From Rhodospirillaceae bacterium (GTDB taxonomy: Bacteria > Pseudomonadota > Alphaproteobacteria > Rhodospirillales > Casp-alpha2), in the NCBI GenBank assembly GCA_002706405.1, contig PALN01000018.1:3860-36401 (forward strand): a stretch of 32,542 nt of DNA, written 5' to 3'. Both the position numbers and the translations under genes were made by a program. The notes under the pieces are model-generated. The model did not search any database, was not told the origin of the DNA, and saw nothing but the letters and a program-made list of their open reading frames with translations. Positions 1 through 10,559 of the stretch are shown in pieces. Each line of letters begins with the position of its first letter. Within the stretch, counting starts at the first letter, position 1.

Positions 1-966
1 GGGCGCAAGCAGCCCGCGCCGAAAGGCATCTACATGTGGGGCGGCGTCGGGCGCGGCAAGACCATGCTGATGGACCTGTTCTTCGAACACACCCCCATCG
101 AGGCCAAGAAGCATGTTCATTTTCATGCCTTCATGCAGGAAGTCCATCGCCGCATCCACGCCTTCCGGGAAGCCCAGAAGGCGGGCAAGGTCGGCGAGGA
201 AAAAGACCCCCTGCCGGCGCTGGCGCGGGTCATCGTCGACCAGGCCTGGCTGCTGGCCTTCGACGAATTCCACGTCACCGACATCGCCGACGCCATGATC
301 CTCGGCCGCCTGTTCGAAACCCTGTTCGAACAGGGCGTGGTCATCGTCGCCACCTCGAACCGGCATCCCCGGGACCTGTACAAGGACGGCCTTCAGCGCG
401 AACGGTTCGTGCCCTTCATCGACACCTTCATTGAAAAGATGGAGGTCATCGAACTGGATTCCGGCACCGACTACCGCCTGCAGCGGCTGCAGGAACTGGA
501 TATCTACATCACCCCCAATTCGGCCGAGGCGGACAGGAAACTGGAACAGGCCTTTCGCGACCTGACCGTGGGCATGGAGCCGCGCGCGGTGACGCTTGCC
601 GTCAACGGCCGGTCCATCGACATACCCTTGGCCGCCGAAGGCGTCGCCTTCACGACCTTTGCCGACCTGTGTGCACGGCCCCTGGGCGCCGGCGACTATC
701 TGGCGATCGCCGAGAAATTCCATTCCGTGGTGATGAACGGCGTGCCCAAGCTGGGCCCGGACAAGCGGGATCAGGCCAAGCGCTTCGTGACCCTGATCGA
801 TGCGCTGTACGACGCGCGCGTCAATTTCATCTGCGCCGCCGACGCGGCGCCGACGGAACTTTACACGCAAGGCGACGGCGCATTCGAGTTCGAACGCACG
901 GTCTCGCGGCTGATCGAAATGCAGTCTCCCGAGTACATTGCCCAGCCCCACGGCGCCGCCGCATAG
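1..966 (+). CDS. zapE: Cell division protein ZapE (AFG1-like ATPase), 5'-truncated by window edge
   Basis: P-loop ATPase of the AFG1/ZapE family. In E. coli ZapE acts at the Z-ring during division; mitochondrial homologues assist membrane-protein turnover. The frame is open from base 1, so the start lies upstream and only about 321 residues are visible, against roughly 370-390 for the family. A Walker A motif (GGVGRGKT, about bases 40-63) follows the typical KGIYMWG lead-in. The next conserved block is HFHAFMQEVHRRIH. The Walker B block LAFDEFHVTDIADAMILGRLF is at about 256-318, and the sensor-like block VATSNRHPRDLYKDGLQR follows. The family identification is secure; the cellular role is inferred from homologues. 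In many alphaproteobacteria an AFG1/ZapE gene sits directly before mdh-suc; here nadA, nadC and a methyltransferase gene lie between. Confidence 0.93.
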   Translation, partial: GRKQPAPKGIYMWGGVGRGKTMLMDLFFEHTPIEAKKHVHFHAFMQEVHRRIHAFREAQKAGKVGEEKDPLPALARVIVDQAWLLAFDEFHVTDIADAMILGRLFETLFEQGVVIVATSNRHPRDLYKDGLQRERFVPFIDTFIEKMEVIELDSGTDYRLQRLQELDIYITPNSAEADRKLEQAFRDLTVGMEPRAVTLAVNGRSIDIPLAAEGVAFTTFADLCARPLGAGDYLAIAEKFHSVVMNGVPKLGPDKRDQAKRFVTLIDALYDARVNFICAADAAPTELYTQGDGAFEFERTVSRLIEMQSPEYIAQPHGAAA

Positions 967-1038
967 CGGGAATTACCGCCCGTGCCCCCCAGGCACAGGT
1001 GTTATGAGACAAAAAAATTCGGATTGACCCGGAACCTT

Positions 1039-1070
1039 GTTCTGGTTTTCTTAAGTTCTGGTCCTATATT
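1039..1070 (+). promoter_or_regulatory. Putative nadA promoter with direct repeat GTTCTGGT
   Basis: A -10-like TATATT is at 1065-1070, 75 bases before the nadA start. Immediately upstream the octamer GTTCTGGT occurs twice (1039-1046 and 1055-1062), 16 bases apart start to start. No good -35 hexamer is visible at the right spacing, which would fit a promoter that needs an activator, or occlusion by a repressor binding the direct repeat. This is pattern evidence only. Confidence 0.35.
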
Positions 1071-1145
1071 AGGGCCTGGAGACACCCTCCAAGACTGGCC
1101 CAATGCCGTCGGTTGGGGGAAGACGTTTCAAGGAGCTTTCAGGCA

Positions 1146-2210
1146 ATGGCCGCCGATATGACCCCATTGATCGTGCCCGATACGGTGATTCCGGCGGGCC
1201 CCGAGGCCACCTCGTGGACGGATGTCGACCCGAGCATCGACCTGTGGGCGGAGATCGACCGCCTGCGCAAGGAAAAGAACGCCGTTATCCTGGCCCATTA
1301 CTACCAGGACCCGGAAATTCAGGATCTGGCGGATTTCGTTGGTGACTCGCTCGACCTGTCGCGCAAGGCCGCCGCCACGGAAGCCGACATGATCGTATTC
1401 TGCGGCGTGCGCTTCATGGCCGAGGTCGCGAAGATCCTGAGCCCGACCAAGACCGTCGTGCTGCCGGACATGGAAGCCGGCTGCTCGCTCGAGGAAAGCT
1501 GCCCGCCGGACGACTTCGCCAAATTCGTCGCCCAGCACCCCGACCACATCGTGGTCACCTATATCAATTCGTCGGCCCGGGTGAAGGCTCTGTCGGACGT
1601 CATCGTGACCTCGTCCAACGCCGAGCACATCGTGCGCAACCTGCCGGCCGACCGGCCGATCCTGTTCGCGCCGGACAAGCATCTGGGGTCCTACATCCAG
1701 CGCCAGACCGGCCGCGACATGATCTTCTGGAACGGCGCCTGCGTCGTCCACGACATGTTCTCGGAACGGGAACTGGTCAAGCTGAAGGCGCGCCATCCGG
1801 ACGCCCCCGTCGCCGCCCATCCGGAATGTCACGAGGGCATCCTCAAGCATGCGGACCATGTCGGCTCGACCCGCTCGATCCTCGATTTCGTGGTCGACCA
1901 TCCCGCCGACACGGTGATCGTCGCCACGGAACAGCACATCTTCCACCAGATGCAGAAGTCCGCGCCCAACAAGACCTTCCTGGCCGCGCCCGGTGCGGAC
2001 GGCACCTGCAACTGCGCCAACTGCCCCTATATGGAGCTGAACACCCTGGAGAAGCTGTACCTGTCCATGGTCAACGAGGCGCCGCGGGTCGAAATCAACG
2101 AAGACCTGCGTCTGCGGGCATTGCAGCCGCTCGAAAAGATGCTGGAGATGTCGCCGCCGGCCAAGGGTCAAACCGGCAAAGGCAAAGGCGGGTCCAAGGC
2201 CGCGGCCTGA
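1146..2210 (+). CDS. nadA: Quinolinate synthase NadA
   Basis: Condenses iminoaspartate with dihydroxyacetone phosphate to give quinolinate in de novo NAD synthesis; an oxygen-sensitive [4Fe-4S] cytosolic enzyme. The start chosen is ATG 1146, preceded by AGGAG at 1131-1135; an in-frame TTG at 1113 lacks such a site. The product is 354 residues. Family blocks are ILAHYYQDPEIQ (48-59), the first cluster Cys in PDMEAGCSLEESC (C113), NGACVVHD (C199), PECHEG, and CNCANCPYM (C288, C290, C293), whose last Cys is the likely third ligand. The gene is followed after 17 bases by nadC, so the two are probably one transcript. nadB (aspartate oxidase), often linked to these genes, is absent here. The C-terminus ends in a short Gly/Lys/Ala-rich tail (about 336-354) not needed by the fold. 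Confidence 0.96.
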   Translation: MAADMTPLIVPDTVIPAGPEATSWTDVDPSIDLWAEIDRLRKEKNAVILAHYYQDPEIQDLADFVGDSLDLSRKAAATEADMIVFCGVRFMAEVAKILSPTKTVVLPDMEAGCSLEESCPPDDFAKFVAQHPDHIVVTYINSSARVKALSDVIVTSSNAEHIVRNLPADRPILFAPDKHLGSYIQRQTGRDMIFWNGACVVHDMFSERELVKLKARHPDAPVAAHPECHEGILKHADHVGSTRSILDFVVDHPADTVIVATEQHIFHQMQKSAPNKTFLAAPGADGTCNCANCPYMELNTLEKLYLSMVNEAPRVEINEDLRLRALQPLEKMLEMSPPAKGQTGKGKGGSKAAA

Positions 2211-2227
2211 TCCCCGACCCCATATCC

Positions 2228-3076
2228 ATGACATTCGCGCCCCCTGATCCGGCCGACATCAAGGCTGTCGTCGATGCCGCGCTGACCGAGGACATCGGCC
2301 AAGGCGACGTTACGACCCGCGCCACGGTGCCGGCCGACACGCAGCTGACCCTCGACCTCAACACCCGCCAGGACATCGTCGTCTGCGGCATGCCCGTGGC
2401 GCTCGATGTGTTCCGCCGCCTCGCCCCCGACGCCGTGGTCGAGGTCTTCGTGACCGACGGCGACCGCGTCGCCAAAGGCACGCATCTGGCGCGCCTCACC
2501 GGCACGGCGCAGGGCTTGCTGTCGGCGGAACGCACGGCCCTGAACCTGCTGCAGAAGCTGTCCGGCATCGCCACGTTGACCCGCCAGTACGTGGACGCCA
2601 TCGACGGCACCGGGGCCATCCTGCTGGATACGCGGAAAACCATTCCCGGCCTGCGCGGCCTGTCGAAATACGCGGTGCGCGCCGGCGGCGGCACCAATCA
2701 CCGCATGCGCCTGGATGACGGCATCCTGATCAAGGACAACCATGTCGCGGTCTGCGGCGGCTCGGTCGGCGAAGCCGTGACCCGGGCCAAGGCGGCGAAT
2801 ACGGGGCTCGAGGTGCGCTGCGAATGCGACACCCTGGACCAGGTCCGCGAAGCGGTCGACGCGGGTGCGGACTCGCTGTTGCTCGACAACATGCCGCCGC
2901 CCGTCCTGCGCGAGGCCGTGGCCTGGGTCGCCGGGCGCGTGCCGCTTGAGGCCTCGGGCGGCGTCAAGCTCGACAGCATCCGCGTCATCGCCGAGACGGG
3001 GGTGAATTATATCTCCGTCGGCGGCATCACGCAGAGCGCCCCTGCCGTCGATATCGGCCTCGATCTCGCCGAATAA
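2228..3076 (+). CDS. nadC: Nicotinate-nucleotide pyrophosphorylase (carboxylating) NadC
   Basis: Converts quinolinate and PRPP to nicotinate mononucleotide, CO2 and pyrophosphate, the step after NadA. The start is ATG 2228, and the product of 282 residues is normal for the family. Visible blocks are LTEDIGQGDVTT (19-30), SAERTALNLLQKLSGIAT (99-116, R102), DTRKTIPGLR (134-143), GGGTNHRMRLDDGILIKDNH (153-172, with H158, R159 and K169 lining the quinolinate site), LLLDNM (217-222), EASGGV (241-246) and the phosphate-binding ISVGGITQSAPAVDIGLD near the C-terminus. The same reading frame stays open upstream inside nadA, but homology begins only at 2228. It converges with the methyltransferase gene, with only 6 bases between the stop codons and no terminator visible. 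Confidence 0.96.
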   Translation: MTFAPPDPADIKAVVDAALTEDIGQGDVTTRATVPADTQLTLDLNTRQDIVVCGMPVALDVFRRLAPDAVVEVFVTDGDRVAKGTHLARLTGTAQGLLSAERTALNLLQKLSGIATLTRQYVDAIDGTGAILLDTRKTIPGLRGLSKYAVRAGGGTNHRMRLDDGILIKDNHVAVCGGSVGEAVTRAKAANTGLEVRCECDTLDQVREAVDAGADSLLLDNMPPPVLREAVAWVAGRVPLEASGGVKLDSIRVIAETGVNYISVGGITQSAPAVDIGLDLAE

Positions 3077-3082
3077 TTCCGA

Positions 3083-3889
3083 TCAGCGCCGGACGCAGGC
3101 CGCCTGGGTTTTGTAAGGCACGCCGACCATGCCCTCGGCATCGGCGAAGCGGCCGGCAAGATCGCGGATCGCCGCGCGGGCCCCGTCCTCGCCAAGGGCT
3201 TCTTTGTACGGCGCCATCTTGGAGCGCGACAGCATGAGCCCGGCGAAGCCGTCCGGCGTCAGGCGCCAGGTCCAGGGATGGACGATTTCGGTCACGTCCC
3301 GGGCCCAATCCAGCGCCTGCAACTCCCCCATCAGATCCCAGCTGCGGTAGGTGCGCGAATAGCCGTCGATCGCCGTTTCCAGTTCCGCCTCGAACGCCGC
3401 CATCAATGGGTCGTCATAAAGATCGCGGTTGTTGTAGAGGATCACCATCGTCCCACCGGGCGCCAGGGCCCGTGCCGCATCGGCATAGAACCGGGGCCGG
3501 TCGAACCAATGGGCCGCCTGGGCCGCCATTAGAAGGCCGACCTCGGCATCGTCGCACGGCAGGGCCTCGGCCTCTCCCTTGACCACGGAAACGTCCGGCC
3601 GGTCGGCAAGCGCCGCTTCCGCCTGGGCCCGCATGTCGTCGTTGGGCTCGACCACCCGGGCGGTCCAGGCTTGGCCGCCGTCCCCGCCCAATGCCGCCAT
3701 CATGGCCCGGGTCGAAATCCCCGTGCCGCCGCCGATATCGGCCAACAGGCGCGGCGCGCCGGGCGTTTCCGCCCAATAAGCGCGTACCGCCGCGAGGGCT
3801 TCGGACGGGTAGCTCGGGCGGTATTTTTCATAGGTTTCGGCCAGGCCCGTGAAGCGGGCCGTGTTGTCCGGTGACGCGGTGTCGCTCAT
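3083..3889 (-). CDS. Class I SAM-dependent methyltransferase (type 11-like)
   Basis: Predicted cytosolic SAM-dependent methyltransferase of 268 residues; the substrate is unknown. The N-terminus has the ARFTGLAETYEKYRPSYP block common in trans-aconitate and ubiquinone-methylase-like members. Motif I is ADIGGGTGIST (50-60), an acidic motif II is RVVEPNDDMRAQA, and the QAAHWFD block and the post-I motif ALAPGGTMVI are present. The start at 3889 is preferred because homology begins there; an in-frame ATG at 3925 would add 12 Arg-rich residues. No strong Shine-Dalgarno sequence precedes either. The gene points away from mdh and has no functional link to its neighbours that I can see. Confidence 0.85.
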   Translation of the reverse strand: MSDTASPDNTARFTGLAETYEKYRPSYPSEALAAVRAYWAETPGAPRLLADIGGGTGISTRAMMAALGGDGGQAWTARVVEPNDDMRAQAEAALADRPDVSVVKGEAEALPCDDAEVGLLMAAQAAHWFDRPRFYADAARALAPGGTMVILYNNRDLYDDPLMAAFEAELETAIDGYSRTYRSWDLMGELQALDWARDVTEIVHPWTWRLTPDGFAGLMLSRSKMAPYKEALGEDGARAAIRDLAGRFADAEGMVGVPYKTQAACVRR

Positions 3890-5272
<1,383 letters not shown>

Positions 5273-5284
5273 TCGTGAGCGACC

Positions 5285-5319
5285 GCCCGCGCCCGTCCCC
5301 CGGGCGCGGGCCGGTTTTT
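5285..5319 (+). terminator. Intrinsic terminator or attenuator between mdh and sucC
   Basis: A perfect 11-bp G+C stem (5285-5295 with 5301-5311) closes a TCCCC loop and is followed after three bases by a run of five T (5315-5319). It lies 12 bases after the mdh stop, with no separate sucC promoter evident in the remaining 42 bases, so partial read-through that sets the mdh:suc ratio is plausible. Confidence 0.75.
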
Positions 5320-5361
5320 CGGGAAACTTAACCAGCAGAGTTGGGAGTTTGAGGGGACGCA

Positions 5362-6558
<1,197 letters not shown>

Positions 6559-6560
6559 TC

Positions 6561-7436
6561 ATGTCGGTTCTGGTCAACAAGAACACCCGGGTCATCTGCC
6601 AGGGCTTCACGGGTGCGCAAGGCACCTTCCATTCCGAACAGGCGATCGCCTACGGCACCAACATGGTCGGCGGCGTGACGCCGGGCAAGGGCGGCACCAA
6701 GCATCTTGATCTGCCCGTGTTCGACACCGTCAAGGACGCCCGCGAGGCCACCGGCGCCGACGCCTCCGTGATCTATGTGCCGCCGCCCTTCGCGGCCGAC
6801 GCGATCCTGGAAGCCATCGCCGCGGAAATTCCGCTGGTCATCTGCATCACCGAAGGCATTCCCGTGAAGGACATGCTGGCGGTGAAGCGCGCCCTGCAGG
6901 GGTCCAGCACCCGCCTGATCGGGCCGAACTGCCCGGGCGTCATCACGCCGGGCGAATGCAAGATCGGCATCATGCCGGGCCATATCCACAAGCCGGGCGT
7001 GGTCGGCATCGTGTCCCGCTCGGGCACGCTGACCTACGAAGCCGTGGCGCAGACGACCAAGCCGGGCTTGGGGCAGACCACCTGTATCGGCATCGGCGGC
7101 GACCCCATCAACGGCACCAACTTCGTCGATTGCCTGCAGATGTTCGTCGAAGACGACGCCACTAAAGCAATCGTGATGATCGGTGAGATCGGCGGGTCCG
7201 CCGAGGAAGAAGGGGCCGCATTCCTCAAGGCCTCGGGCACCAAGAAGCCCGTGGTCGGCTTCATCGCCGGCCGCACGGCGCCTCCGGGCCGCCGAATGGG
7301 CCACGCCGGTGCGATTATCTCTGGCGGTAAAGGTGGTGCGGAAGATAAGATCGACGCGATGAAGGCTGCTGGGATTCATGTTTCGGATTCACCGGCGGCC
7401 CTCGGCGAAACGATGATGAAGGTGTACAAGGGGTAA
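6561..7436 (+). CDS. sucD: Succinyl-CoA synthetase alpha subunit
   Basis: CoA-binding and phosphohistidine-carrying subunit of succinyl-CoA synthetase, 291 residues, full length. Blocks seen are the CoA-binding fold with [12 protein letters not shown] (13-24), GGVTPGKGG (37-45), [10 protein letters not shown] (72-81), TEGIPVKDM (97-105), [10 protein letters not shown] (121-130) and the active-site [12 protein letters not shown] with the phosphorylated His at 248. The AAGGAGG ribosome site is inside the end of sucC, and the ATG follows the sucC stop by two bases, so the subunits are translationally coupled to equal amounts. The complex it forms supplies the substrate-level phosphorylation step of the TCA cycle. 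Confidence 0.97.
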   Translation: MSVLVNKNTRVICQGFTGAQGTFHSEQAIAYGTNMVGGVTPGKGGTKHLDLPVFDTVKDAREATGADASVIYVPPPFAADAILEAIAAEIPLVICITEGIPVKDMLAVKRALQGSSTRLIGPNCPGVITPGECKIGIMPGHIHKPGVVGIVSRSGTLTYEAVAQTTKPGLGQTTCIGIGGDPINGTNFVDCLQMFVEDDATKAIVMIGEIGGSAEEEGAAFLKASGTKKPVVGFIAGRTAPPGRRMGHAGAIISGGKGGAEDKIDAMKAAGIHVSDSPAALGETMMKVYKG

Positions 7437-7505
7437 CCCGCGCCTGGGATCGACCCGGCGCGGCCCCCAAATCAGGGAGGGCGCGCCGGGCTCGCGCCTT
7501 ATCGC
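7437..7505 (+). promoter_or_regulatory. sucD-sucA leader with two mutually exclusive GC hairpins
   Basis: Arm A (7454-7462, CCCGGCGCG) pairs perfectly with arm B (7482-7490, CGCGCCGGG). Part of arm B can instead pair with arm C: 7480-7485 with 7493-7498, extendable by A-U and G-U pairs to 7478-7500. The only ribosome-site-like sequence, AGGGAGG at 7474-7480, lies in the A:B loop and would be partly sequestered by B:C; it is about 25 bases from the sucA ATG. No T-run follows, so this is not an ordinary terminator. Pairing was read by eye, without energy calculation. Confidence 0.4.
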
Positions 7506-10505
7506 ATGACGGAAATCGACCTCGATCCTACCCAGTTTCTCTACTCCGGAAACTCGGTCTATGTGGCGGAACTCTATGAACGCTACATGGACGACCCTGG
7601 CTCCGTCGACCTGCGCTGGCAGGACTTTTTCAAGGGCTTGGAAGACGACGCCCGCGGATTCGCCAAGGAACAGGACGGTGCCAGCTGGGCGCCGCGCTCT
7701 GAAAAAATTCTCGGCCACGGCGATGTCGTTCCCCTGACCGACCACCTGACCGCGGCCCAACAGGGCCGACGCCGCGACGATCGCGGGCGTGATCAGGAAC
7801 CGGCTCAGGACCGCATGGGCTCCGCCAAGGTCCGCGAAGCGACCCTCGATTCCCTGCGTGCCTTGATGCTGATCCGCGCCTACCGCGTGCGCGGCCATCT
7901 GCACGCCAACCTGGACCCCCTCGGCCTGACCGAACCGGCGCCGCATTCCGAACTGGATCCGGCGACTTACGGTTTCACGGACAAGGACTGGGACCGGGAA
8001 ATTTTCATCAACTACGTCCTCGGCCTGGAAACGGCGACCCTGCGCACCATCATGCAGATCCTGAAGGAGACCTATTGCGGGTCGATCGGGATCGAATTCA
8101 TGCATATCCAGGAGCCGGAGGAAAAATCCTGGCTGCAGGAGCGAATCGAACGCATCCGGAATCAGACCTCGTTCACCAACGAAGGCAAGCGCGCGATCCT
8201 CAATCGTCTGATCGAAACGGAAGGCTTCGAGCGCTACCTGGATAAGAAATTCACGGGCACCAAGCGATTCGGCCTGGACGGCGGCGAAAGCCTGGTGCCG
8301 GCCATGGAACAGATCTTCAAGCGCGGCAGCCAGCTGGGCATGGAAGAAATCGTTCTCGGCATGGCCCACCGCGGGCGCCTCAACGTACTCGCCAACGTCA
8401 TGTCCAAGCCGTTCCAAGCCATCCTGAACGAATTCCAGGGCGGGGCGTCCAAGCCGGACGACGTCGGCGGATCGGGCGACGTGAAATACCATCTGGGGGC
8501 CTCGGCCGACCGCGTGTTCGACGGCCGGTCCATCCACCTGTCGCTGACCGCCAACCCGTCGCACCTGGAATGCGTCAACACGGTCTGTCTGGGCAAGACC
8601 CTGGCCAAGCAGCGCCAGCGCAACGACCCGGAGATGGAAAAGGTCATGTGCATCCTGCTGCACGGCGACGCCGCCTTCATGGGTCAGGGCATCATCCAGG
8701 AGACCTTGGATCTGTCCAATCTGAGCGGCTATCAAACCGGCGGCACCATCCATATCATCATCAACAACCAGATCGGCTTCACCACCAATCCGAAGCAGCA
8801 TCGCTCCTCGCCCTACTGTTCGGACGCGGCCAAAATCGTTTCGGCCCCCATCTTCCACGTCAACGCCGACGACGTCGAAGCGGTGGTCCATACGGCGCGC
8901 ATCGCCACGGAATACCGTCAGCGGTTCAAGAAGGACGTCGTCATCGACATGATTTGTTATCGCCGCCACGGCCATAACGAAGGCGATGAGCCGATGTTCA
9001 CCCAGCCGAAGATGTACAAGACCATCCAGACGCATCCGACGACGCTGAACATCTACGCCCGCAAGCTGATCCACGAGAAAGTCCTGACCGAGGACGAAAT
9101 CGAAAAGCAGATGCAGACCTTCATCACCACCATGGATGAAGCCTTCGAGGCCTCGAAGGGCTACCGGCCCAACAAGGCCGACTGGATGGACGGCGTGTGG
9201 GCCGGCATGGCGGTCGCTTCCGGCGATGCGCGGCGCGGCGAAACCGGCTGTTCCATGGATTTCCTGAAAGAAGTCGGCGCCGGTCTGACCCGGCTTCCGA
9301 GCAACTTCACCCCGCACCCCAAAATCGAACGCCAGTTGGCCGCCAAGGCCAAGATGATCGATACCGGCGAAGGCATCGACTGGGCGACGGCGGAAGCGCT
9401 CGCCTTCGGCACCTTGGTCGCCGAGGGCCACCCGGTGCGCCTGTCGGGCGAGGATTGCGAACGCGGGACCTTCTCGCAACGCCATTCCGTGCTGATCGAT
9501 CAGGAAAACGAGGATCGCCACACGCCGCTCGCCAACATCCGCTTCGGGCAGGCGCCGTTTGAGGTTCTCAACTCGCCGTTGTCCGAATTCGGCGTGCTCG
9601 GCTTCGAGTACGGCTACTCCCTGGCCGAGCCGCAGACCCTGACCCTTTGGGAAGCCCAGTTCGGCGATTTTGCCAACGGCGCCCAGGTCATCATCGACCA
9701 GTTCATTTCCTCAGGCGAACAGAAGTGGCTGCGCATGTGCGGCCTGGTGATGTTGCTGCCGCACGGCTACGAAGGCCAGGGGCCGGAACATTCATCGGCC
9801 CGCCTGGAACGTTATCTGCAGAATTCCGCCGACGACAACTGGCAGGTCTGCAACTGTTCCACGCCGGCCAACTATTTCCATGTGCTGCGCCGCCAGATGC
9901 GCCGCGACTTCCGCAAGCCGCTGATCCTGATGACGCCGAAATCGCTGCTGCGTCACAAGCTCTGCGTGTCGCGGCTGGATGAAATGGGTCCCGGCACCAC
10001 GTTCCACCGGTTGCTGTGGGACGATGCGCAACTGGTCAAGGGCGGCCTTGTCGCCGACGACAAGATCAAGCGGGTCGTGCTGTGTTCGGGCAAGGTCTAT
10101 TTCGACCTGTTCGAGGAACGCGCCCGGCGCGGCATCAAGGACGTCTATCTATTGCGGGTTGAACAGCTCTATCCGTTCCCCCATTCGGCCCTGGTCGAGG
10201 AATTGAAGCGTTTCAAGAACGCCGAGATCATGTGGTGCCAGGAAGAACCGAAGAACATGGGGTCCTGGAGCTTCATCCTGGAGCCGCTAATGGCGGTCAT
10301 GGAAGAGATCAAGGCGAAGCAGATCAAACCGCTCTATGCCGGCCGCGCCGCCGCCGCCGCCCCCGCCACGGGCAGCGCCAACAAGCACAAGGCCGAACTC
10401 GACGCCTTCATGAACGAGGCGCTCACGGTACAGGCGCCGCCGCGCGCCAGAACCAAGGCACCATCCAAAGCGCCGGCCAAAGCGCCGGCCAAAGCGAAGA
10501 AATAA
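7506..10505 (+). CDS. sucA: 2-oxoglutarate dehydrogenase E1 component
   Basis: Thiamine-diphosphate enzyme that decarboxylates 2-oxoglutarate and passes the succinyl group to the lipoyl arm of SucB. It has 999 residues. The N-terminal FLYSGNSVYVAELYERY helix, typical of the E2-binding tail, is present. Active-site blocks are GMAHRGRLNVL (285-295), GDVKYHLG (324-331), LTANPSHLE (346-354), GDAAFMGQG (387-395, ThDP/Mg), INNQIGFTT and the pyrimidine domain's NSPLSEFGVLGFEYGYS. The C-terminal EEPKNMGSW block is intact. The last 26 or so residues (974-999) form an added Ala/Pro/Lys tail encoded partly by a tandem 12-base repeat. The ATG lacks a close Shine-Dalgarno sequence; upstream hairpins may control translation. 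Confidence 0.97.
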   Translation: MTEIDLDPTQFLYSGNSVYVAELYERYMDDPGSVDLRWQDFFKGLEDDARGFAKEQDGASWAPRSEKILGHGDVVPLTDHLTAAQQGRRRDDRGRDQEPAQDRMGSAKVREATLDSLRALMLIRAYRVRGHLHANLDPLGLTEPAPHSELDPATYGFTDKDWDREIFINYVLGLETATLRTIMQILKETYCGSIGIEFMHIQEPEEKSWLQERIERIRNQTSFTNEGKRAILNRLIETEGFERYLDKKFTGTKRFGLDGGESLVPAMEQIFKRGSQLGMEEIVLGMAHRGRLNVLANVMSKPFQAILNEFQGGASKPDDVGGSGDVKYHLGASADRVFDGRSIHLSLTANPSHLECVNTVCLGKTLAKQRQRNDPEMEKVMCILLHGDAAFMGQGIIQETLDLSNLSGYQTGGTIHIIINNQIGFTTNPKQHRSSPYCSDAAKIVSAPIFHVNADDVEAVVHTARIATEYRQRFKKDVVIDMICYRRHGHNEGDEPMFTQPKMYKTIQTHPTTLNIYARKLIHEKVLTEDEIEKQMQTFITTMDEAFEASKGYRPNKADWMDGVWAGMAVASGDARRGETGCSMDFLKEVGAGLTRLPSNFTPHPKIERQLAAKAKMIDTGEGIDWATAEALAFGTLVAEGHPVRLSGEDCERGTFSQRHSVLIDQENEDRHTPLANIRFGQAPFEVLNSPLSEFGVLGFEYGYSLAEPQTLTLWEAQFGDFANGAQVIIDQFISSGEQKWLRMCGLVMLLPHGYEGQGPEHSSARLERYLQNSADDNWQVCNCSTPANYFHVLRRQMRRDFRKPLILMTPKSLLRHKLCVSRLDEMGPGTTFHRLLWDDAQLVKGGLVADDKIKRVVLCSGKVYFDLFEERARRGIKDVYLLRVEQLYPFPHSALVEELKRFKNAEIMWCQEEPKNMGSWSFILEPLMAVMEEIKAKQIKPLYAGRAAAAAPATGSANKHKAELDAFMNEALTVQAPPRARTKAPSKAPAKAPAKAKK
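10458..10493 (+). repeat. Tandem 12-base repeat encoding APxK units at the sucA 3' end
   Basis: GCGCCGGCCAAA occurs twice exactly (10470-10481, 10482-10493) and is preceded by a diverged copy (10458-10469). It encodes A-P-S-K, A-P-A-K, A-P-A-K at the C-terminus of SucA. Copy number could vary by slippage. Confidence 0.8.
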
Positions 10506-10559
10506 TGCCGGAACCGGTCGCAGGGTTTCGCGCAGTCGATAAACGCAGGGGAAGAATTG

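Noticed and set aside
982..996. A zapE terminator: GTGCC-5-GGCAC hairpin
   Set aside because: The stem is only 5 bp and no T-run follows on the plus strand; an A-run follows instead.
1128..2234. A 368-codon open frame opposite nadA
   Set aside because: Antisense shadow; nadA carries all its cluster cysteines and a good ribosome site.
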